Assembly (NCBI RefSeq): GCF_027853965.1
Contig: NZ_JAQGLB010000036.1
Coordinates: forward strand, 1 to 50,464
DNA: 50,464 nucleotides
DNA from: Saccharopolyspora indica
GTDB taxonomy: Bacteria; Actinomycetota; Actinomycetes; Mycobacteriales; Pseudonocardiaceae
Direction of reading: 5' to 3'
This document shows positions 7,772 through 15,729 of this stretch, in pieces. A program made the translations under genes and the position numbers. The notes beneath the pieces were generated by a model. The model saw only the letters and a list, made by a program, of their open reading frames with translations, was not told the DNA's origin and did no database searches. Position 1 is the first letter of the stretch, and the number at the start of each line of letters is the position of its first letter.

Positions 7772-8914
7772 ATGCCACGAATCCTGACCGATGAGCGACG
7801 CGACCTCGTCAACGCGATCGGCGAGTTCTGCCGCCGCGAGTGCGGCACGAAGGAGCGGCGGGACGAGCTGACCGCGCACGGGCAGGAGCCCCACAACCAG
7901 GAGATCTACGCCAAGATGGCGGAGCTGGGCTGGCTGGGGATCGCCGTCGCCGAGGAGTACGGCGGCGCCGGGCTGGGCATGGCGGACCTGTGCCTGTTCC
8001 TGGAGGAGACCGCCTACGGCCGGGTTCCGATCAGCGGCTTCGCCACCACGATCATCTCCGCCGCGGCGTACGAGAAGTTCGGCACCGAGGAGCAGAAGCG
8101 CACCGTGCTCGGAGGCGTGGTCAACGGCCGCGTCGAGGCCATCTCGATGTCCGAGCCCGGTGCCGGGTCGGACGTGGCAGCGCTGACCTGCCGCGCGGAA
8201 CGGGTACCCGGCGGCTACCTGGTCAACGGGCAGAAGACCTGGTGCTCCAACGCGCACATCGCCGATCACGTGCTGCTCATCGCCCGCACTTCGCGGGAGG
8301 ACTCGAAGCACGAGGGGCTCACGCAGTTCATGGTGCCCACCGGCGTCGAGGGGCTGCGGATCAGCGGTATCGACACGATGGGTGGCCGGGAGGTCAACGA
8401 CCTGTACTTCACCGACTGCTTCCTGCCGGACGACGCGGTGGTGGGTGTGCCGGGTCAGGCGTGGAAGCAGCTCATGACCGGGCTGAACCTGGAGCGGATG
8501 ATCCTCGCCGCCATGATGCTGGGCACCGCGCGGCGGGCGTTCGACGACACCCTCGAGTACGTGCGGCAGCGCGAGCAGTTCGGCCGGCCGATCGGTTCGT
8601 TCCAGGCGCTCAAGCACCGCATCGCCGACATGGCCACCGAACTCGAGTGCGCGCGGCTGCTGCTGGACGACGTCGCGGCCGCCATCGACGCCGAACCCGG
8701 GCGGGTGTTCGCCCGCGAGGCGTCCATGGCCAAGCTCAAGTGCACCGAGCTGGCCAAGCACGTGGCGCTGGAAGGCATGCAGATGATGGGCGGCTACGGC
8801 TACGCCACCGAGTACGGGATGGAGTCGCTGCTGCGCTCGACGGTGGTGTCCACTGTGTACGGCGGGACGAGCGAGATCCAGCGCGACATCATCGGCAAGA
8901 CCTACGGGTTGTGA
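7772..8914 (+). CDS. Acyl-CoA dehydrogenase
   Basis: A 380-residue FAD flavoenzyme that introduces the alpha-beta double bond into acyl-CoA and passes electrons to ETF. Typical segments: GWLGIAVAEEYGGAG, the FAD and substrate stretch AISMSEPGAGSDVAAL, NGQKTWCSNAHIADH, the helix REQFGRPIGSFQALKHRIADM and the C-terminal MMGGYGYATEYGMES. The usual catalytic base region near the C-terminus reads YGGTSEIQRDIIGK. Start: ATG with GGAGGG upstream. It shares a promoter motif with the acyl-CoA ligase gene across two intervening regulators, so both probably serve one acid-degradation route. The nearby rubber oxygenases suggest isoprenoid acids as substrates, an inference only. Confidence 0.93.
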   Translation: MPRILTDERRDLVNAIGEFCRRECGTKERRDELTAHGQEPHNQEIYAKMAELGWLGIAVAEEYGGAGLGMADLCLFLEETAYGRVPISGFATTIISAAAYEKFGTEEQKRTVLGGVVNGRVEAISMSEPGAGSDVAALTCRAERVPGGYLVNGQKTWCSNAHIADHVLLIARTSREDSKHEGLTQFMVPTGVEGLRISGIDTMGGREVNDLYFTDCFLPDDAVVGVPGQAWKQLMTGLNLERMILAAMMLGTARRAFDDTLEYVRQREQFGRPIGSFQALKHRIADMATELECARLLLDDVAAAIDAEPGRVFAREASMAKLKCTELAKHVALEGMQMMGGYGYATEYGMESLLRSTVVSTVYGGTSEIQRDIIGKTYGL

Positions 8915-8923
8915 CCCGCGGCG

Positions 8924-8949
8924 GGCCGACCGGGTCTTCGCGGTCGGCC
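8924..8949. terminator. Terminator between convergent acyl-CoA dehydrogenase and TetR genes
   Basis: 8-bp perfect arms GGCCGACC / GGTCGGCC with a 10-base loop, placed exactly between the two convergent stop codons. It is G+C rich with no T tract, as is common in actinomycetes. Confidence 0.6.
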
Positions 8950-9570
8950 TCAGTCGCCGCGCACGGCGGGGAAGACCGCGTTGATGAGGTGCACGACGGT
9001 GCGCGTGAGCATCAGGTGCAGGTCGGCGCGGGTGAGCGTGCCGCGCACCAGCCACTCCCGGGAAGCCGCTTTGAGCAGGCTGCTGTGCGCGCGGATCATC
9101 GCCCGGAGCTTCTCGCGCCCTTCGGTCACGTCGGTCATCATCGCGGCTTCCAGCACGCGGTCGGTGGCGATCTCGTCGGCTTCGAGCATGATCCGGTCGA
9201 TGTCCGGGTCGTGCCCGATGGCTTCCGAGCTGATCGCCGACAGCCACATCTCGCGGTTGCGCTCCACCACGTCGAGCCAGCGGTCCACGCAGATCGACAA
9301 CCGCTCTTCGGCGGTCGTCCGGGGCAGGCTCGCGGAGACCGATTCCGGCACGACCAGCATCTGCCGCACCACTTCGAGGTAGAGGCCGCGCTTGCTGCCG
9401 AAGTAGTGGTTGATCAGGGCCCGGGCCACGCCCGCCTCGTTCGCGATGTCCGCCGTGGACACCGTGGTGTAGCTGCCCGCGCCGAAGAGCTTTCGCGCGA
9501 CGCTGAGGATCTCGGCACGCCTGGCGTCCGGTTCCATCCTGCGCCGGCGGGTCTCGCGCTGAGCGCTCAT
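8950..9570 (-). CDS. TetR-family transcriptional regulator
   Basis: 206 residues. The N-terminal helix-turn-helix is clear: EILSVARKLFGAGSYTTVST, then IANEAGVARALINHYFGSK, the usual TetR recognition helix (about residues 20-65). The rest is an all-helical ligand and dimer domain with no recognisable ligand class. It follows the acyl-CoA ligase gene by 58 bp on the same strand, so the two probably form one operon. The likely targets are the shared TATTGAC-N5-GCCAACAAG promoters of the ligase and the dehydrogenase, with an acyl-CoA or acid as effector. That link is inference. Confidence 0.92.
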   Translation of the reverse strand: MSAQRETRRRRMEPDARRAEILSVARKLFGAGSYTTVSTADIANEAGVARALINHYFGSKRGLYLEVVRQMLVVPESVSASLPRTTAEERLSICVDRWLDVVERNREMWLSAISSEAIGHDPDIDRIMLEADEIATDRVLEAAMMTDVTEGREKLRAMIRAHSSLLKAASREWLVRGTLTRADLHLMLTRTVVHLINAVFPAVRGD

Positions 9571-9628
9571 GCCGTCGTCTCCCCGGGGTCTTGCTGTCGT
9601 TGCGTCAACAGCGGATTCTAGCCGGGTC

Positions 9629-11452
9629 CTATTCGTACATCGACTCGATGACGTGCGCGTACCGCTGCTCTATCACCTTCCGCCGCAGGCTCAGCTTCGG
9701 TGTCAGCTCGCCGGAGCTCGCGGTCCACGGCCCGGCGAGCACGCGGAACTTCTTGACCTGCTCCACGCGGGAGAGCGCCGAGTTCGCGCGCGCGACCGAG
9801 ATGTCGAGCGCGGCGAGGACGTCGGCGTGGCGCGACAGCTCGTCCAGGTCGGTCGTGCCGATGCCGTTCGCCCGAGCCCACGCCGGTGCCGATTCCTCGT
9901 CGAGCACCAGCAGCGCCGTGACGTAGCGGCGCTCGTCGCCGATCGCGACGGCCTGGGCGACCAGGGGATGCGCTCGCAGCAGGGACTCCAGCCTGGTCGG
10001 CGCGATGTTCTTGCCGCCCGCGGTGATGATGATCTCCTTCTTGCGGTCGGTGATGGTCACGATGCCCCGGTCGTCGACGGTTCCGACGTCACCGGTGGGC
10101 AGCCAGCCGTCCGCGTCGGTGGCGCCCGCGATCCGGCCGTCGGCCTGCAGGTAGCCCGGGAAGACCACGGCACCGCGCACGAACAGCTCCCCGTCCGGCG
10201 CGGTGGCGACCTCGACACCCGGTCCCGGCCGCCCCACGGCGCCCAGGGCGAACACCTCGGGCGTGCTCACCGTCGCCGCGCCGGTGGTCTCGCTCAGCCC
10301 CCACACCTCGTAGACCGGCAGCCCCGCGCTCGCGAGGAATTCGAGGACCTCGACGGGGATCGGAGCCGCGCCGCTGAACGCCCGGTGGCAGTCGTCGAAA
10401 CCGATGTCGGCCCGGACGGGGCGCAGGACCTGATCGTCGAGCCGGGCGTGCTGCGCCGCGAGCTCGGCGGGCACTTCCTCGCCCGCGGATCGCAGGCGGA
10501 ACACCTGCAGCGCGATCTCGCGTGCGTGCGCCAGCACCGCGGCCCGCTCTTCCGGCAGCGCTTCGAGCTTCGCGCGCAGGCCGTCGGCGAGCTTCTCCCA
10601 GATGCGGGGAACGCCGAAAAACCCGTTCGGGCGCACCGCGGTCAGCGTCGGCAGGAGTTGAGCCGGGTCCGGGCAGATCGTGACGTGCCCGGCGTTGCAG
10701 ATCGGCATGTAGATCCCGAGCACCCGTTCGGCGATGTGCGCCAGCGGCAGGTAGGCCACCGACCGCGGGTGCGCGGGAACGGCCACGAGGTGGTCCTGCA
10801 TCAGGGATTCGTGGATCGCGTTGCGGTGCGACAGCACCACGCCCTTGGGGTCCCCGGTGGTTCCCGAGGTGTAGACGACGGTCAAGGGCTGGTCCGGCGT
10901 CGTCGCGTCGGTCAGCTCCTCGAACCGGGCGCCGGTGTCGTGCGGCGGAGCCTCCCCGCGGAGGTCTGCGTAGCTGACGAAGCGCGGGTCTGCGGGCGGG
11001 ATGGCCGCGGCGTCGACGACCACGACGGCGCGCAGGTGCGGCAGCTCGTCGAGCACCGCCGACCAGTGCTCCACCTGCTCCTGGCCTTCCAGCACGAGGA
11101 CCGTCGCCGCGCTGTGCCGGGCGACGAAGCCGATCTGCTCCGGGCTCAGCGTGTCGTAGGTGGTGCACGGGAGAGCGCCGATGTGGGTGGCGGCCAGGTC
11201 CACGATCCAGTGCTCCGGCCGCTTGGCCATCGCGATCAGCATCCGGTCTCCCCGGCGAAGTCCGAGCGCGGCCAGTGCGCCGGTGAGGACGGCGACCTCG
11301 GCGCGCAGCTCCGCCCAGGTCAACGTCCGCGCATCCGGCCCGATGCCGCTGGTGAGCGCCGGGTGGTCGGGGAACTGCCGGGCATTGCGGCGCAACAGCC
11401 CGGGAATCGTCTTTCCCGTGGTGGCCTGGAGTGCTCGCTGTGCTGCGGTCAC
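9629..11452 (-). CDS. Long-chain acyl-CoA ligase (FadD15-like AMP-binding enzyme)
   Basis: 607 residues from a GTG start with GAAGGGA 8 bases upstream. The enzyme activates carboxylic acids to CoA thioesters through an acyl-AMP. Motifs: A3 YTSGTTGDPKGVVLSHRN, A5 YEVWGLSETTGAATV, the A7/A8 region WLPTGDVGTVDDRGIVTITD and RKKEIIITAGGKNIAP, and an A10-like ELTPKLSLRRKVIEQRY near the C-terminus with its catalytic Lys. Length and layout match the FadD15 group acting on long fatty acids. Directly upstream is a promoter motif identical to that of the acyl-CoA dehydrogenase, and a TetR gene follows. With the Lcp genes upstream, it could activate oxidised rubber fragments. Confidence 0.92.
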   Translation of the reverse strand: MTAAQRALQATTGKTIPGLLRRNARQFPDHPALTSGIGPDARTLTWAELRAEVAVLTGALAALGLRRGDRMLIAMAKRPEHWIVDLAATHIGALPCTTYDTLSPEQIGFVARHSAATVLVLEGQEQVEHWSAVLDELPHLRAVVVVDAAAIPPADPRFVSYADLRGEAPPHDTGARFEELTDATTPDQPLTVVYTSGTTGDPKGVVLSHRNAIHESLMQDHLVAVPAHPRSVAYLPLAHIAERVLGIYMPICNAGHVTICPDPAQLLPTLTAVRPNGFFGVPRIWEKLADGLRAKLEALPEERAAVLAHAREIALQVFRLRSAGEEVPAELAAQHARLDDQVLRPVRADIGFDDCHRAFSGAAPIPVEVLEFLASAGLPVYEVWGLSETTGAATVSTPEVFALGAVGRPGPGVEVATAPDGELFVRGAVVFPGYLQADGRIAGATDADGWLPTGDVGTVDDRGIVTITDRKKEIIITAGGKNIAPTRLESLLRAHPLVAQAVAIGDERRYVTALLVLDEESAPAWARANGIGTTDLDELSRHADVLAALDISVARANSALSRVEQVKKFRVLAGPWTASSGELTPKLSLRRKVIEQRYAHVIESMYE

Positions 11453-11509
11453 GGCCAGTTCCCTTCGTCGCGAACTGCGGGTACGCCCCCAAGCAGAACA
11501 ACCTGCACT

Positions 11510-11530
11510 CTTGTTGGCTGACTGTCAATA
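11510..11530 (-). promoter_or_regulatory. Promoter motif shared with the acyl-CoA dehydrogenase gene, copy 2
   Basis: On the minus strand this reads TATTGAC-N5-GCCAACAAG, identical in all 16 fixed positions to 7705-7725, and lies 57 bp before the acyl-CoA ligase start. Confidence 0.6.
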
Positions 11531-11647
11531 CGGTGGGGCGATCAGGTGCGCCGTTTGAGTGGAGGAAGGTCGTTGTCCTGCTCGTGAATAACGAGTTTCA
11601 CCGGCAGGAGGTTGCGCTGCGCGCTGTTGTCCAGCGGGCAACAGCGG

Positions 11648-12319
11648 TCAGCTCGACGGAGTCAGCATCGGCACCAGGAACTGCCTGGCCAGCGCGCGCA
11701 GCTGCGCGTCGTCGTCGAGATCGGTGGTGTGGCTGGGGATGACCAGGAAGGACGCGGACAGGCGCACCATCACCTCGGCCACCCGTTCCACGTCGACGTC
11801 GTGGGAGACGTTGCCCGCGTGCTGCTCGCGGCGCAGCTGTCCGGCGACGAACTGCTGCACCGTGGCCAGGGTCCGCCCGCCGTCGTTGATCATGGACGGC
11901 ACCAGCAGGTCGGGTTCGGTCGCCATCAGGCCGCCGATCAGGGGGTTGCGGCGGATCGCCCGCAGCGAGCTGACGAAGCCCAGCACGACGCGATCGGCCA
12001 CCGTCCTGGCCTGCTCGATGTCGACGAGGAACTGGTCGAAGTAGCGGCGGAACTCGCGGCGCACCACCTGTTCGACCAGCGCGTCCTTGGTGGCGAATCG
12101 CCGGTAGGCGGTGATCCGGGAGACCCCGGCGCGCTTGGCCACGTCCTCCATCGTGGACCGCCGGATGCCGGTGCGGCAGAACTGGTCGTAGGCGGCGTCG
12201 AGCACGCGCTTGCTGATCTCGTCGCTGTCGTCGGTGTGCTCGAGCGCCTCGGTGAACGCGCGCTCCAGCAGCGATCCGGAGTCCGGTGGCGTCATGAGTT
12301 CGGACAGTACAGGTTTCAC
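11648..12319 (-). CDS. TetR-family regulator, probable lcp repressor
   Basis: 223 residues from a GTG start with GAGAGGTGA 7 bases upstream. The DNA-binding domain lies at about residues 35-85: KRVLDAAYDQFCRTGIRRST, then VAKRAGVSRITAYRRFATKD. The remainder is helical. The gene is divergent from the two rubber-oxygenase genes, and a striking 33-bp dyad lies in the intergenic region. TetR-type regulators next to lcp are known in other rubber-degrading actinomycetes (LcpR), so repression of lcp until a rubber breakdown product appears is the likely role. The evidence here is position and operator, not sequence identity to a studied LcpR. Confidence 0.88.
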   Translation of the reverse strand: MKPVLSELMTPPDSGSLLERAFTEALEHTDDSDEISKRVLDAAYDQFCRTGIRRSTMEDVAKRAGVSRITAYRRFATKDALVEQVVRREFRRYFDQFLVDIEQARTVADRVVLGFVSSLRAIRRNPLIGGLMATEPDLLVPSMINDGGRTLATVQQFVAGQLRREQHAGNVSHDVDVERVAEVMVRLSASFLVIPSHTTDLDDDAQLRALARQFLVPMLTPSS

Positions 12320-12430
12320 GGCGGGTCACCTCTCTCGCCAGGCGCTCGCGGCGCCGCTGCGGGTCTCCGGCGGCAGGTGGTCCGGACGGCGATCGGATCT
12401 GGTGCGACGGCCGAGTTTGTGCTCTCCTGA

Positions 12431-12463
12431 GATACAAAGATACGTGTTCTGTATCAGAGTATC
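12431..12463. promoter_or_regulatory. Four-box operator between the TetR gene and lcp
   Basis: GATAC-aaa-GATAC-gtgttct-GTATC-aga-GTATC: two direct GATAC boxes mirrored by two GTATC boxes, perfectly symmetric in all four 5-bp boxes. It ends 32 bp before the first lcp start and is 111 bp from the TetR start. Tandem half-sites with 8-bp periodicity suit two TetR dimers bound cooperatively. Confidence 0.8.
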
Positions 12464-12495
12464 AATTGTCCGGGACTCGAGGAGGAGTTCAGAGG

Positions 12496-13725
12496 ATGGA
12501 TGAGCTCAGCAGGCGGAAGATGTTGATTTCGGGCGGGGTCCTGGGCGCACTGGGTGCGCTCGGCATGTCCTCGCCCGCCCAGGCGCAGCCCTGGACCTGG
12601 TCGCCCCGCGGTTCGGTGGCGGGCACCGGCGCCGGTGTCGACCCGAGGTGGGTGTGGGACGAGGAGGCCGATCCGCTGCTGGCGTCGCTGCTGGACCGCG
12701 GCGCGGTGCCCGAGGTGAACCGGCTGCTGTGGGACTGGACCCGCAACGATCAGGAGCTGCCTGCCGGGCTGCCCGGCGATCTGCGGGCGTTCATGGACGA
12801 GGCGCGTCAGCTGCCGCCCTGGGCCGACCGGACGAAGCTGGAGATCGCAGCCGAGTTCAACAAGGGCCGGGGCCTCTACCTCAACCTGCTCAACGGGGTG
12901 GGCGGCGGCATGCTCAGCACGGCCATCCCCGAGGAAGCGCGCTCGGTCTACTACTCGCAGGGCGGCGCCGACATGGAAGATCGCGTGGCCAAGACCAGCA
13001 TGCTGGGCTTCGCCGTCGGAGCCCTCAACGCACTGCGGCCCGACGGGTCCCTCGTAGTGGAATCGGTGAAGACCCGGCTGGTGCACGCCGCCGTGCGGCA
13101 CCTGCTGCCGAAGTCCCCGGGCTGGTCGCACACCAGCGGCGACGAGAAGATCCCGATCAGCCAGGAGGACATGCTCGTCACCTGGCACACGCTGCCCACC
13201 TTCGCCATGCGCCGGATGCTCGACTGGGAAGTCCCGATCACCCCCGTCGAGGCCGAGGCCTACCTGCACGTGTGGCAGGTGACCGCCCACCTGCTCGGCA
13301 TCCGCGAGGAGTACGTCCCGGCGACCTGGAAGGCGGCCTGCGCCCAGTCCGACCAGATCCTGGGGCGGGCGATGGGCCCGACGCCCGAAGGCGTCGAGCT
13401 GACCGACATCCTGCTGAACCAGCTCGCCGAGCAGACCAGCCCGCCGGTGGGCCTCACCAGACCGCTGTGCAACGCGCTGGCCCGGTACCTGGTCGGCGAC
13501 CAGGTCGCCGACTGGGACGCGATCCCGCGGGAGCCGATCTGGGATCCGCTGGTCGCCGAGGCGTGGCCGCTGCTGGTGAAGTTCCGGGAGGGCCTGATCC
13601 CGCTGCCCGCGGTGCCGGAAGCCGCCTGGACCCTCGACGAGGCTGCGCGCCAGTACATCCTCTTCTACCTCACCAAGGGCAAGGAGACCAAGATTGAGAT
13701 CCCGGTGCTCAACCGGCCCGGCTGA
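12496..13725 (+). CDS. lcp: Latex-clearing protein (Lcp), Tat-exported haem rubber oxygenase, copy 1
   Basis: 409 residues, close to the 407 of the Streptomyces K30 enzyme. Start: ATG with GGAGGAG 8-9 bases upstream. A twin-arginine signal (SRRKMLISGG, cleavage after AQA at residue 30) exports the folded haem protein. The DUF2236 core carries the residues known to matter in Lcp: Arg163, Lys166 and Thr167 in RVAKT, the haem-ligand His197 in KTRLVHAAV, and the Glu of PEEARS. Each is one lower than the K30 numbers (R164, K167, T168, H198). Lcp cleaves cis-1,4-polyisoprene with oxygen into oligo-isoprenoid keto-aldehydes outside the cell. It is followed 111 bp later by a second copy. Confidence 0.92.
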   Translation: MDELSRRKMLISGGVLGALGALGMSSPAQAQPWTWSPRGSVAGTGAGVDPRWVWDEEADPLLASLLDRGAVPEVNRLLWDWTRNDQELPAGLPGDLRAFMDEARQLPPWADRTKLEIAAEFNKGRGLYLNLLNGVGGGMLSTAIPEEARSVYYSQGGADMEDRVAKTSMLGFAVGALNALRPDGSLVVESVKTRLVHAAVRHLLPKSPGWSHTSGDEKIPISQEDMLVTWHTLPTFAMRRMLDWEVPITPVEAEAYLHVWQVTAHLLGIREEYVPATWKAACAQSDQILGRAMGPTPEGVELTDILLNQLAEQTSPPVGLTRPLCNALARYLVGDQVADWDAIPREPIWDPLVAEAWPLLVKFREGLIPLPAVPEAAWTLDEAARQYILFYLTKGKETKIEIPVLNRPG

Positions 13726-13727
13726 GC

Positions 13728-13746
13728 CCGCACCGGCAACGTGCGG
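13728..13746 (+). terminator. Small hairpin between the two lcp genes
   Basis: CCGCAC-cggcaac-GTGCGG, directly after the first lcp stop. Arms are only 6 bp with no T run, so it may dampen read-through or protect the upstream message rather than fully terminate. Confidence 0.4.
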
Positions 13747-13836
13747 CGAACCGAATCGTCTTCTGCTGGACGGTGAATTCCCGATGGAGGTCGCCGACCG
13801 CCATCGATCCGCGGAACTCAAGGAGGAGTTCAGGAC

Positions 13837-15063
13837 ATGGGAGAGATCGACAGACGAAAGATGTTGGCATCAGGAGGAGCGCTGGCGGTGCTCGGCGCGC
13901 TGGGCGGTGCGTCCTCGGCGCACGCGCGGCCCGCCTGGACCTGGTCGGCCAGCGGCTCGGTCGCGGGTGCCGGTGCAGGCGTCGACCCGCAGCTGGTGTG
14001 GGACGAGGAGGCCGACTCGCTGGTCGCCTCGCTGCTCGACCGCGGTGCCGTTCCGCAGGTCAACGAGCAGCTGCGAACCTGGACCAAGAACGACCAGCCG
14101 CTGCCGGAGGGACTGCCCGCCGACCTGCGGGACTTCATGGAACGGGCCCGGCGGCTGCCCGCGTGGACCGACCGGGGCAAGCTCGCCACCGCGGTGGAGT
14201 TCAACGACAAGCGAGGGCTCTACCTCGGCGTCCTTTACGGCCTGGCCAGCGGCATGATGAGCACGGTCATCCCCAAGGAAGCACGCGCGGTCTACTACTC
14301 CTACGGCGGCGCCGACATGAAGGACCGCATCTCCAAGACCGCCAAGCTCGGCTACGACATCGGGTCCCGCAACGCCTACCAGCCCGACGGCGAGATGATC
14401 GTGACCTGCGTCAAGACCCGGCTGGTGCACGCCGCCGTGCGCCACCTGCTGCCGCAGTCCCCGCACTGGGCGGGCGTCGCCCCGGAGGACGTCCCGATCA
14501 GCCAGGCGGACATGATGGTCACCTGGCACAGCCTGCCCACCACCGTCTGGCAGAAGCTGGTCGCGTGGCAGGTGCCGATCCCGGCAGCGGAATCCGAGGC
14601 CTTCCTGCACTCCTGGCAGGTGGGCGCGCACCTGCTCGGGATCGAGGACGAGTACATCCCGGCCACCTGGGAGCAGGCCAACGCCCAGGCCGAGCAGGTC
14701 CTCGACCCGGTGCTGGCCCCGACGCCGGAAGGCATCGACCTGGCCGACGTCCTCCTGGGTCTCGGGGAGGAGATCGACGGCGGCATCCTCACCCGGCCCG
14801 TTCTCGGCTCCTTCACCCGGTTCATGCTCGGCGATCAGATCTCCGAGTGGCTGAAGATCCCCCGGGAGCCGTTCTGGGACTGGGGGCTCAACACCTTCTG
14901 GGGCCCGTTCGTCGCCGTCCGCGAAGGCGTGCTCGACGTGTTCCCGGGAACCGGGAAGCTCTACTGGACGTTCGACGAGTTCCTCCGCCAGGCGGCCTTG
15001 CTGTTCCTGTCCGAAGCAGGACCGATCAGCATCGAGATCCCCACCGGAAACCGACCGTCCTGA
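13837..15063 (+). CDS. lcp: Latex-clearing protein (Lcp), Tat-exported haem rubber oxygenase, copy 2
   Basis: 408 residues; start ATG with AAGGAGGAG upstream. The Tat signal is DRRKMLASGG with cleavage after AHA near residue 30. The active-site residues fall on exactly the K30 numbers: Arg164, Lys167 and Thr168 in RISKT, His198 in KTRLVHAAV, and Glu148 in PKEARA. It is clearly a tandem duplicate of the upstream gene: the leaders (both contain GGAGGAGTTCAG), signal peptides and overall length match, yet the proteins have diverged widely in the C-terminal third. Both copies keep their catalytic residues, so neither is obviously decayed. Different polymer or chain-length preference is possible. 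It probably shares the upstream TetR-controlled promoter. Confidence 0.92.
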   Translation: MGEIDRRKMLASGGALAVLGALGGASSAHARPAWTWSASGSVAGAGAGVDPQLVWDEEADSLVASLLDRGAVPQVNEQLRTWTKNDQPLPEGLPADLRDFMERARRLPAWTDRGKLATAVEFNDKRGLYLGVLYGLASGMMSTVIPKEARAVYYSYGGADMKDRISKTAKLGYDIGSRNAYQPDGEMIVTCVKTRLVHAAVRHLLPQSPHWAGVAPEDVPISQADMMVTWHSLPTTVWQKLVAWQVPIPAAESEAFLHSWQVGAHLLGIEDEYIPATWEQANAQAEQVLDPVLAPTPEGIDLADVLLGLGEEIDGGILTRPVLGSFTRFMLGDQISEWLKIPREPFWDWGLNTFWGPFVAVREGVLDVFPGTGKLYWTFDEFLRQAALLFLSEAGPISIEIPTGNRPS

Positions 15064-15100
15064 GCACCGGCTGCAACGCTCCCCGCGGAGGGAACTCTCG

Positions 15101-15508
15101 ATGACCAGCACTGATCGTTCCGCCCAGCGGGGGCGCGCCGTGGGTCGGCGGCGACCGAATTCGGTTGTGCGGTCGGCGATCTGGAGCTCACCGCGGGCGT
15201 CATCGCGCACCGCTCGGGACGGAAGACCGGAATCGGGGCCCTCGCGGAGAAGGCCGCGGCCGCCCGCACCGAGCGGGTGCAGGTGGAGCTCAAGCCGCGC
15301 GAGCGGTTCACCGCCATCGGCGAGCCGGTCAAGCTGATGTGGCACCGCGCCGACGACTCCCGCCAGGGCCGCACCCACCCGATGGCCACCTCGCGGGTGT
15401 GCGTCGGGCTCGCGGTGAACGCGGGGTCTCGAAGCGCAGGTGCAGGGCGGGATCATGGACGGCATCGCGCTGGCGCTGACCTCCAGCCTGCACCAGCCAC
15501 CTCAACGG
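15101..15508 (+). pseudogene. Decayed OxiB-like molybdenum-hydroxylase large subunit
   Basis: Three fragments of one recognisable protein lie in order but in two frames, with large pieces missing. First, an intact-looking start at 15101 with GGAGGG upstream encodes MTSTDRSAQRGRAVGRRR. From 15163, two bases out of frame, comes GCAVGDLELTAGVIAHRSG, later FTAIGEPVKLMWHRADDSRQ and THPMATSRV. From 15425, back in the first frame, comes GLEAQVQGGIMDGIALALTS. These match the beginning, middle and late parts of isoquinoline/aldehyde oxidoreductase beta subunits, normally over 700 residues. In Streptomyces K30 the oxiAB genes encode such an enzyme next to lcp. Here it cannot make a working protein. Confidence 0.75.
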
Positions 15509-15729
15509 CAGGCGTCAACCCCTGCGCGATCCCGGTCGGCGCCCTCCGGCCCACCGACGAGGGCGGGACGACGCCCTGCCGCCTGCGCCATCACCCGCCG
15601 GGCTTTCTGACCCCGGCCGCCGGACGTGCCCCGGTCCTGATCAGCGGCACTGCCTATTTAACGAGCGGCGCTCGCCGCGCAGAATCGGCGCTCCCGCACC
15701 CGGCGACGGCCGAGGACGAGGAGGCTGCG

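Noticed and set aside
9569..11521. Long plus-strand frame opposite the acyl-CoA ligase gene
   Set aside because: Antisense shadow of a clear AMP-binding enzyme; no motif of its own.
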